Positions 17,994 through 25,785 of a DNA stretch of 31,769 nt are shown in pieces. The position numbers and the translations under genes are program-made. The number at the start of each line of letters is the position of its first letter. Within the stretch, counting starts at the first letter, position 1. The notes under the pieces are model-generated. The model had not been told where the DNA came from and searched no databases. It saw only the letters and a program-made list of their open reading frames with translations. Location of the stretch: the IMG/VR virus record IMGVR_UViG_3300025872_000195, positions 1 to 31,769 of that record. One strand, written 5' to 3'. The stretch comes from a virus.

Positions 17994-19304
17994 ATGTCAA
18001 TTGGCAATTTAAAGGATTACGGGAACAAAGGAAATAACTTTCCCTGGCAACTAAAAATGTTGCAAGGATTAGATACTATTAATAGTAGTATAATAACCGG
18101 TAACATTACAAATGCCAATTCAATGGCTATTGATGCCTTTGGAAGACAAAGAGTTTCTAATCCCCTAACATTATTTGATTCATCTCATAGATATAAAGAT
18201 AATGGTTTATGGAATACCTCCACTGCTAGTGGGGGTACTGCCGTATTTAGTCCAAATGAAGGATTAGTAAACTTAAATGTTGATACAACAAATGGCTCAC
18301 AAGTATTAAGAGAAACAACAAAAGTGTTCTCTTACCAACCAGGTAAATCACTTTTAGTACTTAATACTTTTGTAATGGCTCCTGCTCAAAGTAATTTGAG
18401 ACAAAGAGTTGGTTATTTTGGAACTGATAATGGAATATATATTCAGTTAAATAATAATACTTTAAGCTTTGTTGAAAGAAGTTTAGTAACAGGCTTAGTT
18501 ACTGAAACTGTGGTAAATCAGTCAGCGTGGAATGTAGATAGTTTAGACGGTACTGGTCCATCAGGTGTAGTATTAGACATTACTAAGGCACAGATAATGT
18601 TTATGGATATTGAGTGGTTAGGTGAAGGAACAGTAAGAGTTGGTTTTATTATAGATGGTGTATTTTTGCTTTGTCACAAATTCAACCATGCTAATTATAT
18701 TGTATCAACTTATATTACTACGGCATCTCTTCCTCTTAGATATGAAATTACAAACACAGGAGTAACTGCAAATTCAAGTACATTAAAGCAAGTATGCTCT
18801 ACTGTAATATCTGAAGGTGGTTATGAACTTAGAGGTGCACAACAAGCTGTTGGTACACCTATTACATCACCCACAAGTTTAGCAGTAGCTGGAACTTACT
18901 ATCCAGTAGTAAGTATAAAATTACGTGCAGGATATCAAGATGCTGTAGTTATCCTTACTGCACTTTCTATTATGGGTGTAGCAACTGGTATTTATAATTG
19001 GAAAGTTGTTGCTAGTGGAACTACTACCGGTGGAGCATGGGTTCCTGCAGGTGTAAATTCATCTGTTGAGTATAATATAACAGGAACAAGTTTTGCAGGA
19101 GGAAGAACTTTAGCATCTGGATTCTTAACATCTAGCACACAATCATCAGTAAACTTAGATATATTAAAAGAAGCACTATTTAGTTTTCAACTTGAAAGAA
19201 ATTCTTTTACAAGTACTCCTTATGAACTTACTTTAGTTGTTTCAGCAAGTACAAATACTGAATTGATTTATTCATCAATGGATTGGGAGGAAATTAGTAG
19301 ATAA
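17994..19304 (+). CDS. Structural fibre/spike protein, 436 aa
   Basis: The N-terminus (MSIGNLKDYGNKGNNFPWQL, then KMLQGL) is almost identical to that of the 19321 protein and probably anchors both to the same virion site. The following part (FGRQRVSNPLTLFDSSHRYK, FSYQPGKSLLVLNTF, RQRVGYFGTDNGIYIQL) is a beta-sandwich type that I recall from many phage and virus structural proteins. The C-terminal third (residues 290-436) is another beta domain. A receptor-contact or decoration role fits its position among fibre genes. Confidence 0.75.
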   Translation: MSIGNLKDYGNKGNNFPWQLKMLQGLDTINSSIITGNITNANSMAIDAFGRQRVSNPLTLFDSSHRYKDNGLWNTSTASGGTAVFSPNEGLVNLNVDTTNGSQVLRETTKVFSYQPGKSLLVLNTFVMAPAQSNLRQRVGYFGTDNGIYIQLNNNTLSFVERSLVTGLVTETVVNQSAWNVDSLDGTGPSGVVLDITKAQIMFMDIEWLGEGTVRVGFIIDGVFLLCHKFNHANYIVSTYITTASLPLRYEITNTGVTANSSTLKQVCSTVISEGGYELRGAQQAVGTPITSPTSLAVAGTYYPVVSIKLRAGYQDAVVILTALSIMGVATGIYNWKVVASGTTTGGAWVPAGVNSSVEYNITGTSFAGGRTLASGFLTSSTQSSVNLDILKEALFSFQLERNSFTSTPYELTLVVSASTNTELIYSSMDWEEISR

Positions 19305-19320
19305 TAAATAAATAGAAATT

Positions 19321-19575
19321 ATGTCAGTAGGTAATTTAAAAGATTATGGAAATAAAGGAAATAATTTTCCATACCAACTAAAAGTTTTACAAGGATTATC
19401 ATTGGGACAGTGTTCTAATCTTAAAGAATATGATTTAAATGCTCCAACATCTGGAGCATTAAAATTAGCATTGGAAACATTATTTCAATCTTATCCAGAA
19501 GCATATTTAGTTTCTAAAAGTGTAATATATGATGGAGCTAACTATACCGCTTTTGTAACACTTGCAAATACATAA
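19321..19575 (+). CDS. Short anchor-domain protein, 84 aa
   Basis: Shares the first 26 residues with the 17994 protein (MSVGNLKDYGNKGNNFPYQL, then KVLQGL) but continues for only about 58 residues (LKEYDLNAPTSGALKLALET and a beta-rich end). It could be a minor subunit with the same anchor or competitor for the same site, or the remains of a larger paralogue. Nothing indicates a frameshift, and the coding sequence is clean. Confidence 0.65.
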   Translation: MSVGNLKDYGNKGNNFPYQLKVLQGLSLGQCSNLKEYDLNAPTSGALKLALETLFQSYPEAYLVSKSVIYDGANYTAFVTLANT

Positions 19576-19595
19576 CAGATAGGTTGTATTTTAAG

Positions 19596-20144
19596 ATGAA
19601 AACAACATTAACAAAATTAGTAATATCAGCGGGCTATAGAGACATGGATCATTTTGTAACAAGTGCTTTTCATCCGCATTTGGCTGGAACATGCACAGGT
19701 GTTAGTGCAATCTTTGCAAGTATTGCTTATTATTTTAATTCTGTTTTTGGTATTGTTCTTCCAGTAGGTATAGGTATACTAATACTTTTTGTATTAGAGT
19801 TTTATACAGGACTTAAAGCATCTAGATCTGAGGGTAAAAAATTTGACTCAGAGTTATTTGGAAAAGGTTGGTTTAAGTTATTTGTATACATGCTAATGAT
19901 AGGAATATCAAATGCAATGGCAACACATATAGAAATAAAGCCTATATTTGGGGTTACATTTAATATATATGAGTGGCTACACTATGCTTTTTACAACTAT
20001 GTAATTATTAATTTGATCTGGTCAAATCTTGAAAATTTTAAAAGATTAGGCTGGACAGAATACTTACCTATACTAAAACATCTAGCTAAGCATATAAAAG
20101 ATGAACCAATAAAACCAAATAATAATGAAGGAGAAAACAATTAA
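19596..20144 (+). CDS. Holin-like membrane protein, 182 aa
   Basis: Three or four hydrophobic segments, at about 35-50, 55-72, 93-112 and 126-145. The EFYTGLKASRSEGKKFDSEL motif followed by FGKGWFKLFVYML is that of the phage holin 4 / toxin-secretion holin family (D/E-x-xTG-x-KA and K-x2-S-x3-KG). The tail is charged. The start is ATG 19596; a TTG at 19584 would add four residues only. It would time release of the wall enzyme encoded at 12574, which lies far away, as is usual for phages in this group. Confidence 0.75.
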   Translation: MKTTLTKLVISAGYRDMDHFVTSAFHPHLAGTCTGVSAIFASIAYYFNSVFGIVLPVGIGILILFVLEFYTGLKASRSEGKKFDSELFGKGWFKLFVYMLMIGISNAMATHIEIKPIFGVTFNIYEWLHYAFYNYVIINLIWSNLENFKRLGWTEYLPILKHLAKHIKDEPIKPNNNEGENN

Positions 20145-20343
20145 AGAAAGATGGAATGGTAAAACACCTAAGTTCTGGAAAAGAGTACAAAGGTGGGCCA
20201 TTATTACAGGAGCAGTTGCAGGAGCAATTATAGCTGCTCCAATTACTTTGCCAATTGGTGTAGTAACAGCTGCTAGTTATTTAGCTGCAGTTAGCGCAAC
20301 AGTTGCAACAACCTCACAATTAACAATAGAAGATGGAAAATAA
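20125..20343 (+). CDS. Small membrane protein, 72 aa
   Basis: A basic N-terminus (KERWNGKTPKFWKRVQRW) followed by a long Ala/Gly/Ile-rich hydrophobic part (GAVAGAIIAAPITLPIGVV, then AASYLAAVSATVA). It overlaps the holin-like gene by 20 bases and the 20333 gene by 11. It might be a co-holin or antiholin by position; the sequence gives no family. Confidence 0.65.
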   Translation: MKEKTIKERWNGKTPKFWKRVQRWAIITGAVAGAIIAAPITLPIGVVTAASYLAAVSATVATTSQLTIEDGK

Positions 20344-20632
20344 AAAGAAAATAGAAGACTTTGAAGTAGAAGTAAAAACTAAAAAAGTCAAAGCTAAAGT
20401 TAAAAAGGAAGGTGAAAAAGTAGATGTTACTGTTGACACAGACAAAGTAGATGTTGAAGTACACAAAACACCTGAAGAAAAACACTTTAAGCTAGATGGT
20501 AGAAAGCTAGATGTAGAAGTAAAGAAAACTGCAGAAGGCACTCAAGTTAATGTAGAATCTGAGAATAACTTCCTTAGAAAAGTAGGAAAGTATATTGGAA
20601 ATATAATTGCCAAAAGATTCAAAAAGAAATAA
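20333..20632 (+). CDS. Lysine- and valine-rich repeat protein, 99 aa
   Basis: Alternating charged and valine residues (FEVEVKTKKVKAKVKKE, KVDVTVDTDKVDVEVHK, KLDVEVKKTAEGTQVNV) give repeated beta strands and suggest an internal duplication of a V-E-V-K unit. A basic helix ends the protein (FLRKVGKYIGNIIAKRFKKK). It may bind membrane or nucleic acid. No family recognised. Confidence 0.65.
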   Translation: MENKKKIEDFEVEVKTKKVKAKVKKEGEKVDVTVDTDKVDVEVHKTPEEKHFKLDGRKLDVEVKKTAEGTQVNVESENNFLRKVGKYIGNIIAKRFKKK

Positions 20633-20637
20633 TTGTA

Positions 20638-20796
20638 ATGAAGTATAGAAACAATTGGAAAAACACATTTAGGTATTGGCAAACACTAATGCTTAGATTA
20701 AGGTTTTTTGGCATTGATTTCTTTTCATTAGAAATTGATATCCCTAGAAACTTTTATCTTTTAACAGTTTTAAATCTTACAATTAAGAATAGATAG
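20638..20796 (+). CDS. Small basic protein, 52 aa
   Basis: ATG 20638 to TAG 20796 encodes MKYRNNWKNTFRYWQTLMLR, then LRFFGIDFFSLEIDIPRNFY and a short end. It is rich in Arg, Phe and Tyr, with an amphipathic rather than membrane-spanning helix. It begins 6 bases after the 20333 stop and ends before the operon terminator, which supports it. Confidence 0.55.
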   Translation: MKYRNNWKNTFRYWQTLMLRLRFFGIDFFSLEIDIPRNFYLLTVLNLTIKNR

Positions 20797-20820
20797 TTAT
20801 CTACTTCTCTAGATATATAG

Positions 20821-20853
20821 AAATCCAGGTGTGTTATGTGCCTGGATTTTTTT
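20821..20853 (+). terminator. Intrinsic terminator before the packaging operon
   Basis: AAATCCAGG and CCTGGATTT form a 9-bp stem with an 11-base loop, followed by a T-run. A smaller hairpin (TATCTA/TAGATA) comes just before it. Confidence 0.9.
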
Positions 20854-20888
20854 ATTTAAACTTCTATAATTTAAATTAAAAAAATATA

Positions 20889-20896
20889 TATATTTG
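20889..20896 (+). promoter_or_regulatory. Probable -7 box for the packaging and head operon
   Basis: TATATTTG fits TAnnTTTG, 25 bases before ATG 20922 and just after the terminator. No clear -33 element. It would start transcription of the genes from 20922 to at least 28527. Confidence 0.5.
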
Positions 20897-20921
20897 TCTA
20901 AACCAATTAAATTAATGTCTT

Positions 20922-21224
20922 ATGGAAACAATTAACCAACAACCAGAAATGCAACTAACTCCTGAACAGTTAGAAGAGCAAAAAGAAAAAATGCTAGAGT
21001 TTTATCAAACTTCTATGCCTTATTTAAGAGCACAATTAGATTATGAAGAAATGCTTTTAAAAATTGATGAAGCAAGATTTAAAAGATCTAGTATTCAATA
21101 TCAATATGCTATGATGATGGCTCCTCAACAAGAAGAAGCAGATGAAGAAAGAGGTTCAGATTTTGATATTGATAAAGACTCTAATGCAGCAGATCAAGCA
21201 AAGAGAAAGCTTAAAAGAGGCTAG
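20922..21224 (+). CDS. Helical glutamine/glutamate-rich protein, 100 aa
   Basis: An amphipathic helical protein (LTPEQLEEQKEKMLEFYQTS, YLRAQLDYEEMLLKIDEARF, then SIQYQYAMMMAPQQ) with an acidic and then basic disordered tail (DEERGSDFDIDKD, KRKLKRG). It is the first gene of the packaging operon, two bases before the next. It has the look of a conserved crAss-like structural or assembly helper; the function is not known. Confidence 0.65.
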   Translation: METINQQPEMQLTPEQLEEQKEKMLEFYQTSMPYLRAQLDYEEMLLKIDEARFKRSSIQYQYAMMMAPQQEEADEERGSDFDIDKDSNAADQAKRKLKRG

Positions 21225-21226
21225 TC

Positions 21227-21604
21227 ATGGCTATAGTAAATCAAGTACAGAAGCGTGTAAGAATGCCTAAGTGGGATGTGGTTAAGTTTCAAATACTTAC
21301 CCACTGCTATGTTAATAGAATCAACTTAAGTGACTCTGACCTTAACTGCTTGACTTTACTAAGTTTTAATGAACCAATAGAATTAACTCATTTTTGTTAT
21401 GATGCATCTTCAGAAGAAGAGCCTATTTTTAAGTCTCCACAGACTGTGAGAAACTGTATAAATAAAGCTGAGAAAACTAACTTAGTTGTTAAAGATGAAG
21501 AAAACAAAAAATTAATTCGGATAAATCCAAGTTTAAAAATTCAGACAACAGGTACTATTTTATTAGACTATAAATTTTTAGGAGATGAATCCCAGAAAGC
21601 CTAA
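21227..21604 (+). CDS. Putative winged-helix DNA-binding protein, 125 aa
   Basis: The segment SPQTVRNCINKAEKTNLVVK followed by NKKLIRINPSLKI reads as a recognition helix and wing of a winged HTH. The N-terminus (MPKWDVVKFQILTHCYVNRI) is helical. It overlaps the IHF-like gene by 20 bases. Position upstream of terminase makes a packaging or late-regulator role plausible. Confidence 0.5.
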   Translation: MAIVNQVQKRVRMPKWDVVKFQILTHCYVNRINLSDSDLNCLTLLSFNEPIELTHFCYDASSEEEPIFKSPQTVRNCINKAEKTNLVVKDEENKKLIRINPSLKIQTTGTILLDYKFLGDESQKA

Positions 21605-21947
21605 AAGAATATATCAAGAAGTTGCAGAAGAATTAAATATTGATAAGGATTTAGTAGAAGACTTAGTAGAGTTTTATTACAAAGATGTCAGAAGCTTATT
21701 ATCTAATTTAGAATATCCTAGAATAAACATAGAAGGTCTTGGTCATTTTGTTTCAAAACCAAAGATGGTATATGGATCAATAGAAAAGATATCAAGAATA
21801 TTAAAAGAACATGACACATCTACATTTAAAGCTTATCACAATAAGAAAGCACTAGAAAATAAATTAGAACTACTACTGAAATTAAATCTTAAGATTCAAG
21901 ATCAAACAGAAAAAAGAGAAACCTTTTTTAAAAACAAAAATAAATGA
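21585..21947 (+). CDS. IHF/HU-like DNA-bending protein, 120 aa
   Basis: The first 90 residues follow the IHF/HU plan. There is an N-terminal helix pair (YQEVAEELNIDKDLVEDLVE, then FYYKDVRSLLS) and a strand with RINIEGLGHFVSKPKMVYG, in which the G-x-G-x-F motif is typical. The usual long basic arm is replaced by a helical, lysine-rich C-terminus. Such genes stand near terminase in crAss-like phages. It probably shapes DNA for replication, packaging or expression. Confidence 0.8.
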   Translation: MNPRKPKRIYQEVAEELNIDKDLVEDLVEFYYKDVRSLLSNLEYPRINIEGLGHFVSKPKMVYGSIEKISRILKEHDTSTFKAYHNKKALENKLELLLKLNLKIQDQTEKRETFFKNKNK

Positions 21948-22237
21948 AAAATGTACTTAATCTAATCTGGCAAAATAGATCACAGATATTTGAAGGTATT
22001 AAAAACTCTGTCATTAGAGATGAGACAGTGGAAGAAATATCTAGACTCAGATATGATATTTGTGATGAATGTGAACATAAAGGTAGAAAGTGTGCAGTAA
22101 AAGGAACAGCACCTTGCTGTAATGAATGTGGATGTTCACTATCATTTAAGACCAGATCTTTATCATCAGAATGCCCACTTGGTAAGTGGCAAGCAATTAT
22201 TACAGAAGAACAAGAAGAACAATTGGATAAGTTATGA
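21944..22237 (+). CDS. Cysteine-rich zinc-binding protein, 97 aa
   Basis: Eight cysteines in DICDECEHKGRKCAVKGT, then APCCNECGCSLSFKTR and ECPLGKW could bind one or two zinc ions. The N-terminal helix and the acidic end (TEEQEEQLDKL) flank it. The pattern is known to me from crAss-like and other phages of Bacteroidota next to terminase, without known function. It overlaps neighbours on both sides by four bases. Confidence 0.75.
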   Translation: MKNVLNLIWQNRSQIFEGIKNSVIRDETVEEISRLRYDICDECEHKGRKCAVKGTAPCCNECGCSLSFKTRSLSSECPLGKWQAIITEEQEEQLDKL

Positions 22238-23067
22238 GTATAGTATTTAATGCAAAAGATCATAGCTATAAAAGCAATGATGGTTCAGAAATAAATTGGA
22301 TTAGTGTTACCACACTAGTATCTCATTTTAAGAAACCTTTTGATGCAGAAAAGATTGCAAAAAAAGTTTCTAAAAATAAAAGATCTAAATGGTTTAATAT
22401 AAACCCAAAAGATATTATATCCATTTGGAATGCTGAATCAGAAAGAGCAGTAACTCTTGGTACATTTTATCATAACCAAAGAGAAGCTGACTTATGTTCT
22501 TTAGCATCAATAGAAAGAGAAGGAATAACTGTTCCAGTATTTAAACCAAATGATTTAACAAATGGAATTAAATTAGCACCATCTCAAAAATTAGAACCAG
22601 GCGTGTATCCAGAACATATGGTTTATCTTAAATCAGTTGGAATCTGTGGACAGTCTGATCTTGTAGAAGTAGTAAATGGATGTGTAAACATTATTGACTA
22701 TAAAACCAACAAAGAGATCAAGACTGAATCTTACAAAGATTGGGAGGGAGTTTCTGAAAAGTTACTCCCACCTTTATCTAATTTAGATGATTGCAACTTT
22801 AATCATTACTGTTTACAGTTAAGTATCTATATGTATATGATACTTAAACACAATCCTAAATTGCAACCCGGAAGAATGTTTATTCATCATATACTATTTG
22901 AAACAGAAGGAGAAGATAGATATGGATATCCACTTACCAGATATGATGATAATGGAGACCCAATTGTAAAAGATGTAATTCAAATAGACATCCCATATTT
23001 AAAAGATGAAGTAACAGCTATTATGCATTATTTACATGATAATAGAAATAATATTAAAAAGAAATGA
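22234..23067 (+). CDS. PD-(D/E)XK nuclease, Cas4/RecB-like, 277 aa
   Basis: The catalytic signature is complete. GQSDLVEV has Asp142, IIDYKTNKE has Asp155-x-Lys157, and the downstream LQLSIYMYM gives Gln195-x3-Tyr199 (QxxxY motif of RecB/AddB/Cas4 nucleases). A possible active-site helper His/Glu lies at residues 127-128 (PEHM). No cysteines for an iron-sulfur cluster stand out around the end. In this operon it likely trims or resolves phage DNA for packaging or recombination. It overlaps the next gene by four bases. Confidence 0.88.
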   Translation: MSIVFNAKDHSYKSNDGSEINWISVTTLVSHFKKPFDAEKIAKKVSKNKRSKWFNINPKDIISIWNAESERAVTLGTFYHNQREADLCSLASIEREGITVPVFKPNDLTNGIKLAPSQKLEPGVYPEHMVYLKSVGICGQSDLVEVVNGCVNIIDYKTNKEIKTESYKDWEGVSEKLLPPLSNLDDCNFNHYCLQLSIYMYMILKHNPKLQPGRMFIHHILFETEGEDRYGYPLTRYDDNGDPIVKDVIQIDIPYLKDEVTAIMHYLHDNRNNIKKK

Positions 23068-23579
23068 TTGTAAAACTATTTGATATACAGAACGGCAAAG
23101 TAATTCCTACAGAACATTGCTATACACTAAAAGCACTTAAGATGGTAATGGATAATTATCCTGATGATTATATCAAGATATACCAATACTTGTTTTACAT
23201 GACCTGCCCTAACCCAGATTTGAACCCATTCTTTTATACACCAGAAGTAGATAAAGAATCTCTCATACTTGAACAGATAGATGCTGAGTTCTCTACAGAA
23301 GATCAAGATATCTTTATAGCCTTACAATTCTGTCAGAGAATGTATGAAACACCTACATCTAGAGCATACAAAGGTATTGCATCTATGTTAGATAGATTAG
23401 CTAAATATATGGAGACTACACCTATATCACATGGTAGAGATGGTAATATTAACTCTCTGGTAGCTGCAGCAAAAAACTTTGAACAGATTAGAGCATCATT
23501 TAAAGGTGCCTATAAAGATCTACAGGAAGAACAATCTAGTAGAGTGAGAGGTGGTATTGGAATGGCATATGATCAATAA
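23064..23579 (+). CDS. Hypothetical protein immediately before terminase, 171 aa
   Basis: A mostly helical protein with an initial beta part (VKLFDIQNGKVIPTEHCYTL) and C-terminal helices (NINSLVAAAKNFEQIRASFK, then AYKDLQEEQSSRVRGG). The one-base overlap with the terminase start and the helical, basic tail make it the best small-terminase candidate by position. There is no recognisable HTH, so this is only inference. Confidence 0.6.
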   Translation: MIVKLFDIQNGKVIPTEHCYTLKALKMVMDNYPDDYIKIYQYLFYMTCPNPDLNPFFYTPEVDKESLILEQIDAEFSTEDQDIFIALQFCQRMYETPTSRAYKGIASMLDRLAKYMETTPISHGRDGNINSLVAAAKNFEQIRASFKGAYKDLQEEQSSRVRGGIGMAYDQ

Positions 23580-25780
23580 TGGAGATATTTGAAAACATAC
23601 CAACTTATGATAATGGCAACTGGACTATTACAGACTTTTCTTCAAGAGAAGAGTTTGCTACATTTTTAAGAGATATTTTTAAAGAACCTGGTAAATACAA
23701 CTTTGATGAAACTAGCTTATTATTTAATTCTGAATCAAGAAAGTTCAGAGCAGATGGATATTACTGCGACTCTCCATTTAAATCCAAAGATTTTATCAAT
23801 TACTGGGATGACCAAAAGCTTAAATGCAGAAGAGGAGTTATCTACAAATCAGGAAAAAATACCTGGTATGTTACAAGAGATTATTACATGTGGCTCAACT
23901 TCTTACCAATATTTGATAAAGAACAACAAATTTTTGACTTTGCAAAAATACGTGATGCCCAGTATCACATGGCCCTCTATGAACTATTGGCAGAGCTCAA
24001 CTATAAGCATGTAGCTATTCTAAAGAAAAGACAGATAGCATCTTCTTATTTTCACATGGCCAAACTATTAAACCAGATTTGGTTTGAAGCTGGGGTCACT
24101 TTAAAGATAGGAGCAAGTCTTAAAGACTATATAAATGAGAAAGGTTCATGGAAGTTCTTAGATGAATATGCTGCTTTCTTAAATGAACATACTGCTTGGT
24201 ATAGACCAATGACGCCACATAAAGTAATGATGTGGCAACAGAAGATTGAAGTTAGAAAAGGAGATAGAAAGAATGAAGTTGGTCTTAAAGGTACAATGCA
24301 AGGCATGTCATTTGAGAAAGATCCTACAAATGGTGTAGGTGGTCCAGTAAAATTCTTCTTCCATGAGGAAGCAGGTATTGCACCAAAGATGGATCAAACA
24401 TATGAGTATATGAGACCAGCAATGAGATCTGGTTTAATTACTACAGGTATGTTTATAGCAGCAGGATCAGTGGGAGATTTATCTCAGTGTAATCCACTTA
24501 AAGATATGATACTTAATCCTACATCTAAAGATATATATGCAATAGAAAGTAATCTTATAGATAGTAAAGGAACAGAAGGTCTCTCAGGTTTGTTTATTCC
24601 TGAGCAGTGGTCTATGCCACCACATATAGATCAATATGGTAATTCACTTGTAGAAGATGCATTAGTAGCACTTGAGAATCAGTTTGAGCAGTGGAAGAAA
24701 GATCTTTCTCCAGAAGATTACCAGTTAAGAATATCTCAGCATCCTAGAAACATTGAAGAAGCATTTGCACATAGATCAGTATCTGTGTTCCCAACACATT
24801 TGGTAGCAGCACAGCAGAGAAGAATAGATGAAAAAGAATATTCATATGAATTCTTAGACATATTCTATGATGAGAATGGAAAGCCAAAAGTTAAGGAAAC
24901 TAATAAGCTACCCATCATGCAGTTTCCGGTATCTAAAAAATTAGAAGATAAAACAGGAACTCTTGTTGTATGGGAAAGACCAATTAAAGATCCAGATTTT
25001 GGTCAGTACTATGCATCTATTGACCCAGTGTCTGAGGGCAAAACAACAACATCAGATTCATTGTGTTCTATATTTGTAATGAAAGCCCCTATACAAGTAA
25101 CTAGACATACGGGTGTAGAAACAGAAACATATATAGAACAAGATAAAATTGTTGCATCATGGTGTGGTAGATATGATGATATAAATAAAACACATCAGAA
25201 ATTAGAACTAATAATAGAATGGTATAATGCCTGGGCACTAATAGAAAGTAACATCTCTTTATTTATACAATACATGATATCTAAAAAGAAACAAAGATAT
25301 CTTGTACCAAAGAGCCAGATCATGTTTTTAAAAGATCTAGGTGCTAATACTAACGTGTACCAGGAGTATGGTTGGAGAAATACTGGTAATTTATTTAAAG
25401 GTCACTTATTAAGTTATGCAATTGAATACTGTAAAGAGGAATTAGATACAGTCACAAAACCAGATGGTACAATTGTTAAAACTAAATATGGTATAGAAAG
25501 AATTCCGGATCCAATGTTACTTAAAGAAATGCAAGAATATACAGACGGTCTTAACGTGGATAGACTTGTAGCATTTACAGCATTGGTTGCATTTATGAGA
25601 GTGCAACAATCTAATAGGGGATATGCAAGAAGAACTATAATGGATGATGCTGCTAAAAACTTGCAAAAGTCAGAAAATTTGTTTAAATTAAATAGTAGTC
25701 CATTTAGGCATATGGGTTCTAATGGAAGATTGAAAAATGGTAATGTATTTAAAAAATCACCATTTAAAAATATTAAATAA
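23579..25780 (+). CDS. terL: Large terminase subunit, 733 aa
   Basis: The ATPase half has a Walker A-like KKRQIASS at 149-156 (divergent but with the basic and small residues), Walker B VKFFFHEEAG at 257-266 and a coupling motif AAGSVGD at 294-300. The nuclease half begins with YYASIDPVSEG, whose Asp482 is the first metal ligand, followed by WALIESNISLF near residue 550 and a MDDAAKN end motif. At 733 residues it has the size of crAss-like TerL. It packages DNA through the portal encoded next and follows the putative small subunit. Confidence 0.95.
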   Translation: MEIFENIPTYDNGNWTITDFSSREEFATFLRDIFKEPGKYNFDETSLLFNSESRKFRADGYYCDSPFKSKDFINYWDDQKLKCRRGVIYKSGKNTWYVTRDYYMWLNFLPIFDKEQQIFDFAKIRDAQYHMALYELLAELNYKHVAILKKRQIASSYFHMAKLLNQIWFEAGVTLKIGASLKDYINEKGSWKFLDEYAAFLNEHTAWYRPMTPHKVMMWQQKIEVRKGDRKNEVGLKGTMQGMSFEKDPTNGVGGPVKFFFHEEAGIAPKMDQTYEYMRPAMRSGLITTGMFIAAGSVGDLSQCNPLKDMILNPTSKDIYAIESNLIDSKGTEGLSGLFIPEQWSMPPHIDQYGNSLVEDALVALENQFEQWKKDLSPEDYQLRISQHPRNIEEAFAHRSVSVFPTHLVAAQQRRIDEKEYSYEFLDIFYDENGKPKVKETNKLPIMQFPVSKKLEDKTGTLVVWERPIKDPDFGQYYASIDPVSEGKTTTSDSLCSIFVMKAPIQVTRHTGVETETYIEQDKIVASWCGRYDDINKTHQKLELIIEWYNAWALIESNISLFIQYMISKKKQRYLVPKSQIMFLKDLGANTNVYQEYGWRNTGNLFKGHLLSYAIEYCKEELDTVTKPDGTIVKTKYGIERIPDPMLLKEMQEYTDGLNVDRLVAFTALVAFMRVQQSNRGYARRTIMDDAAKNLQKSENLFKLNSSPFRHMGSNGRLKNGNVFKKSPFKNIK

Positions 25781-25785
25781 TAACT

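Noticed and set aside
20291-20541. Two minus-strand frames rich in Phe and Ser opposite the Lys/Val repeat gene
   Set aside because: They mirror the Lys/Glu-rich codons of the 20333 gene and run against all genes of the block.
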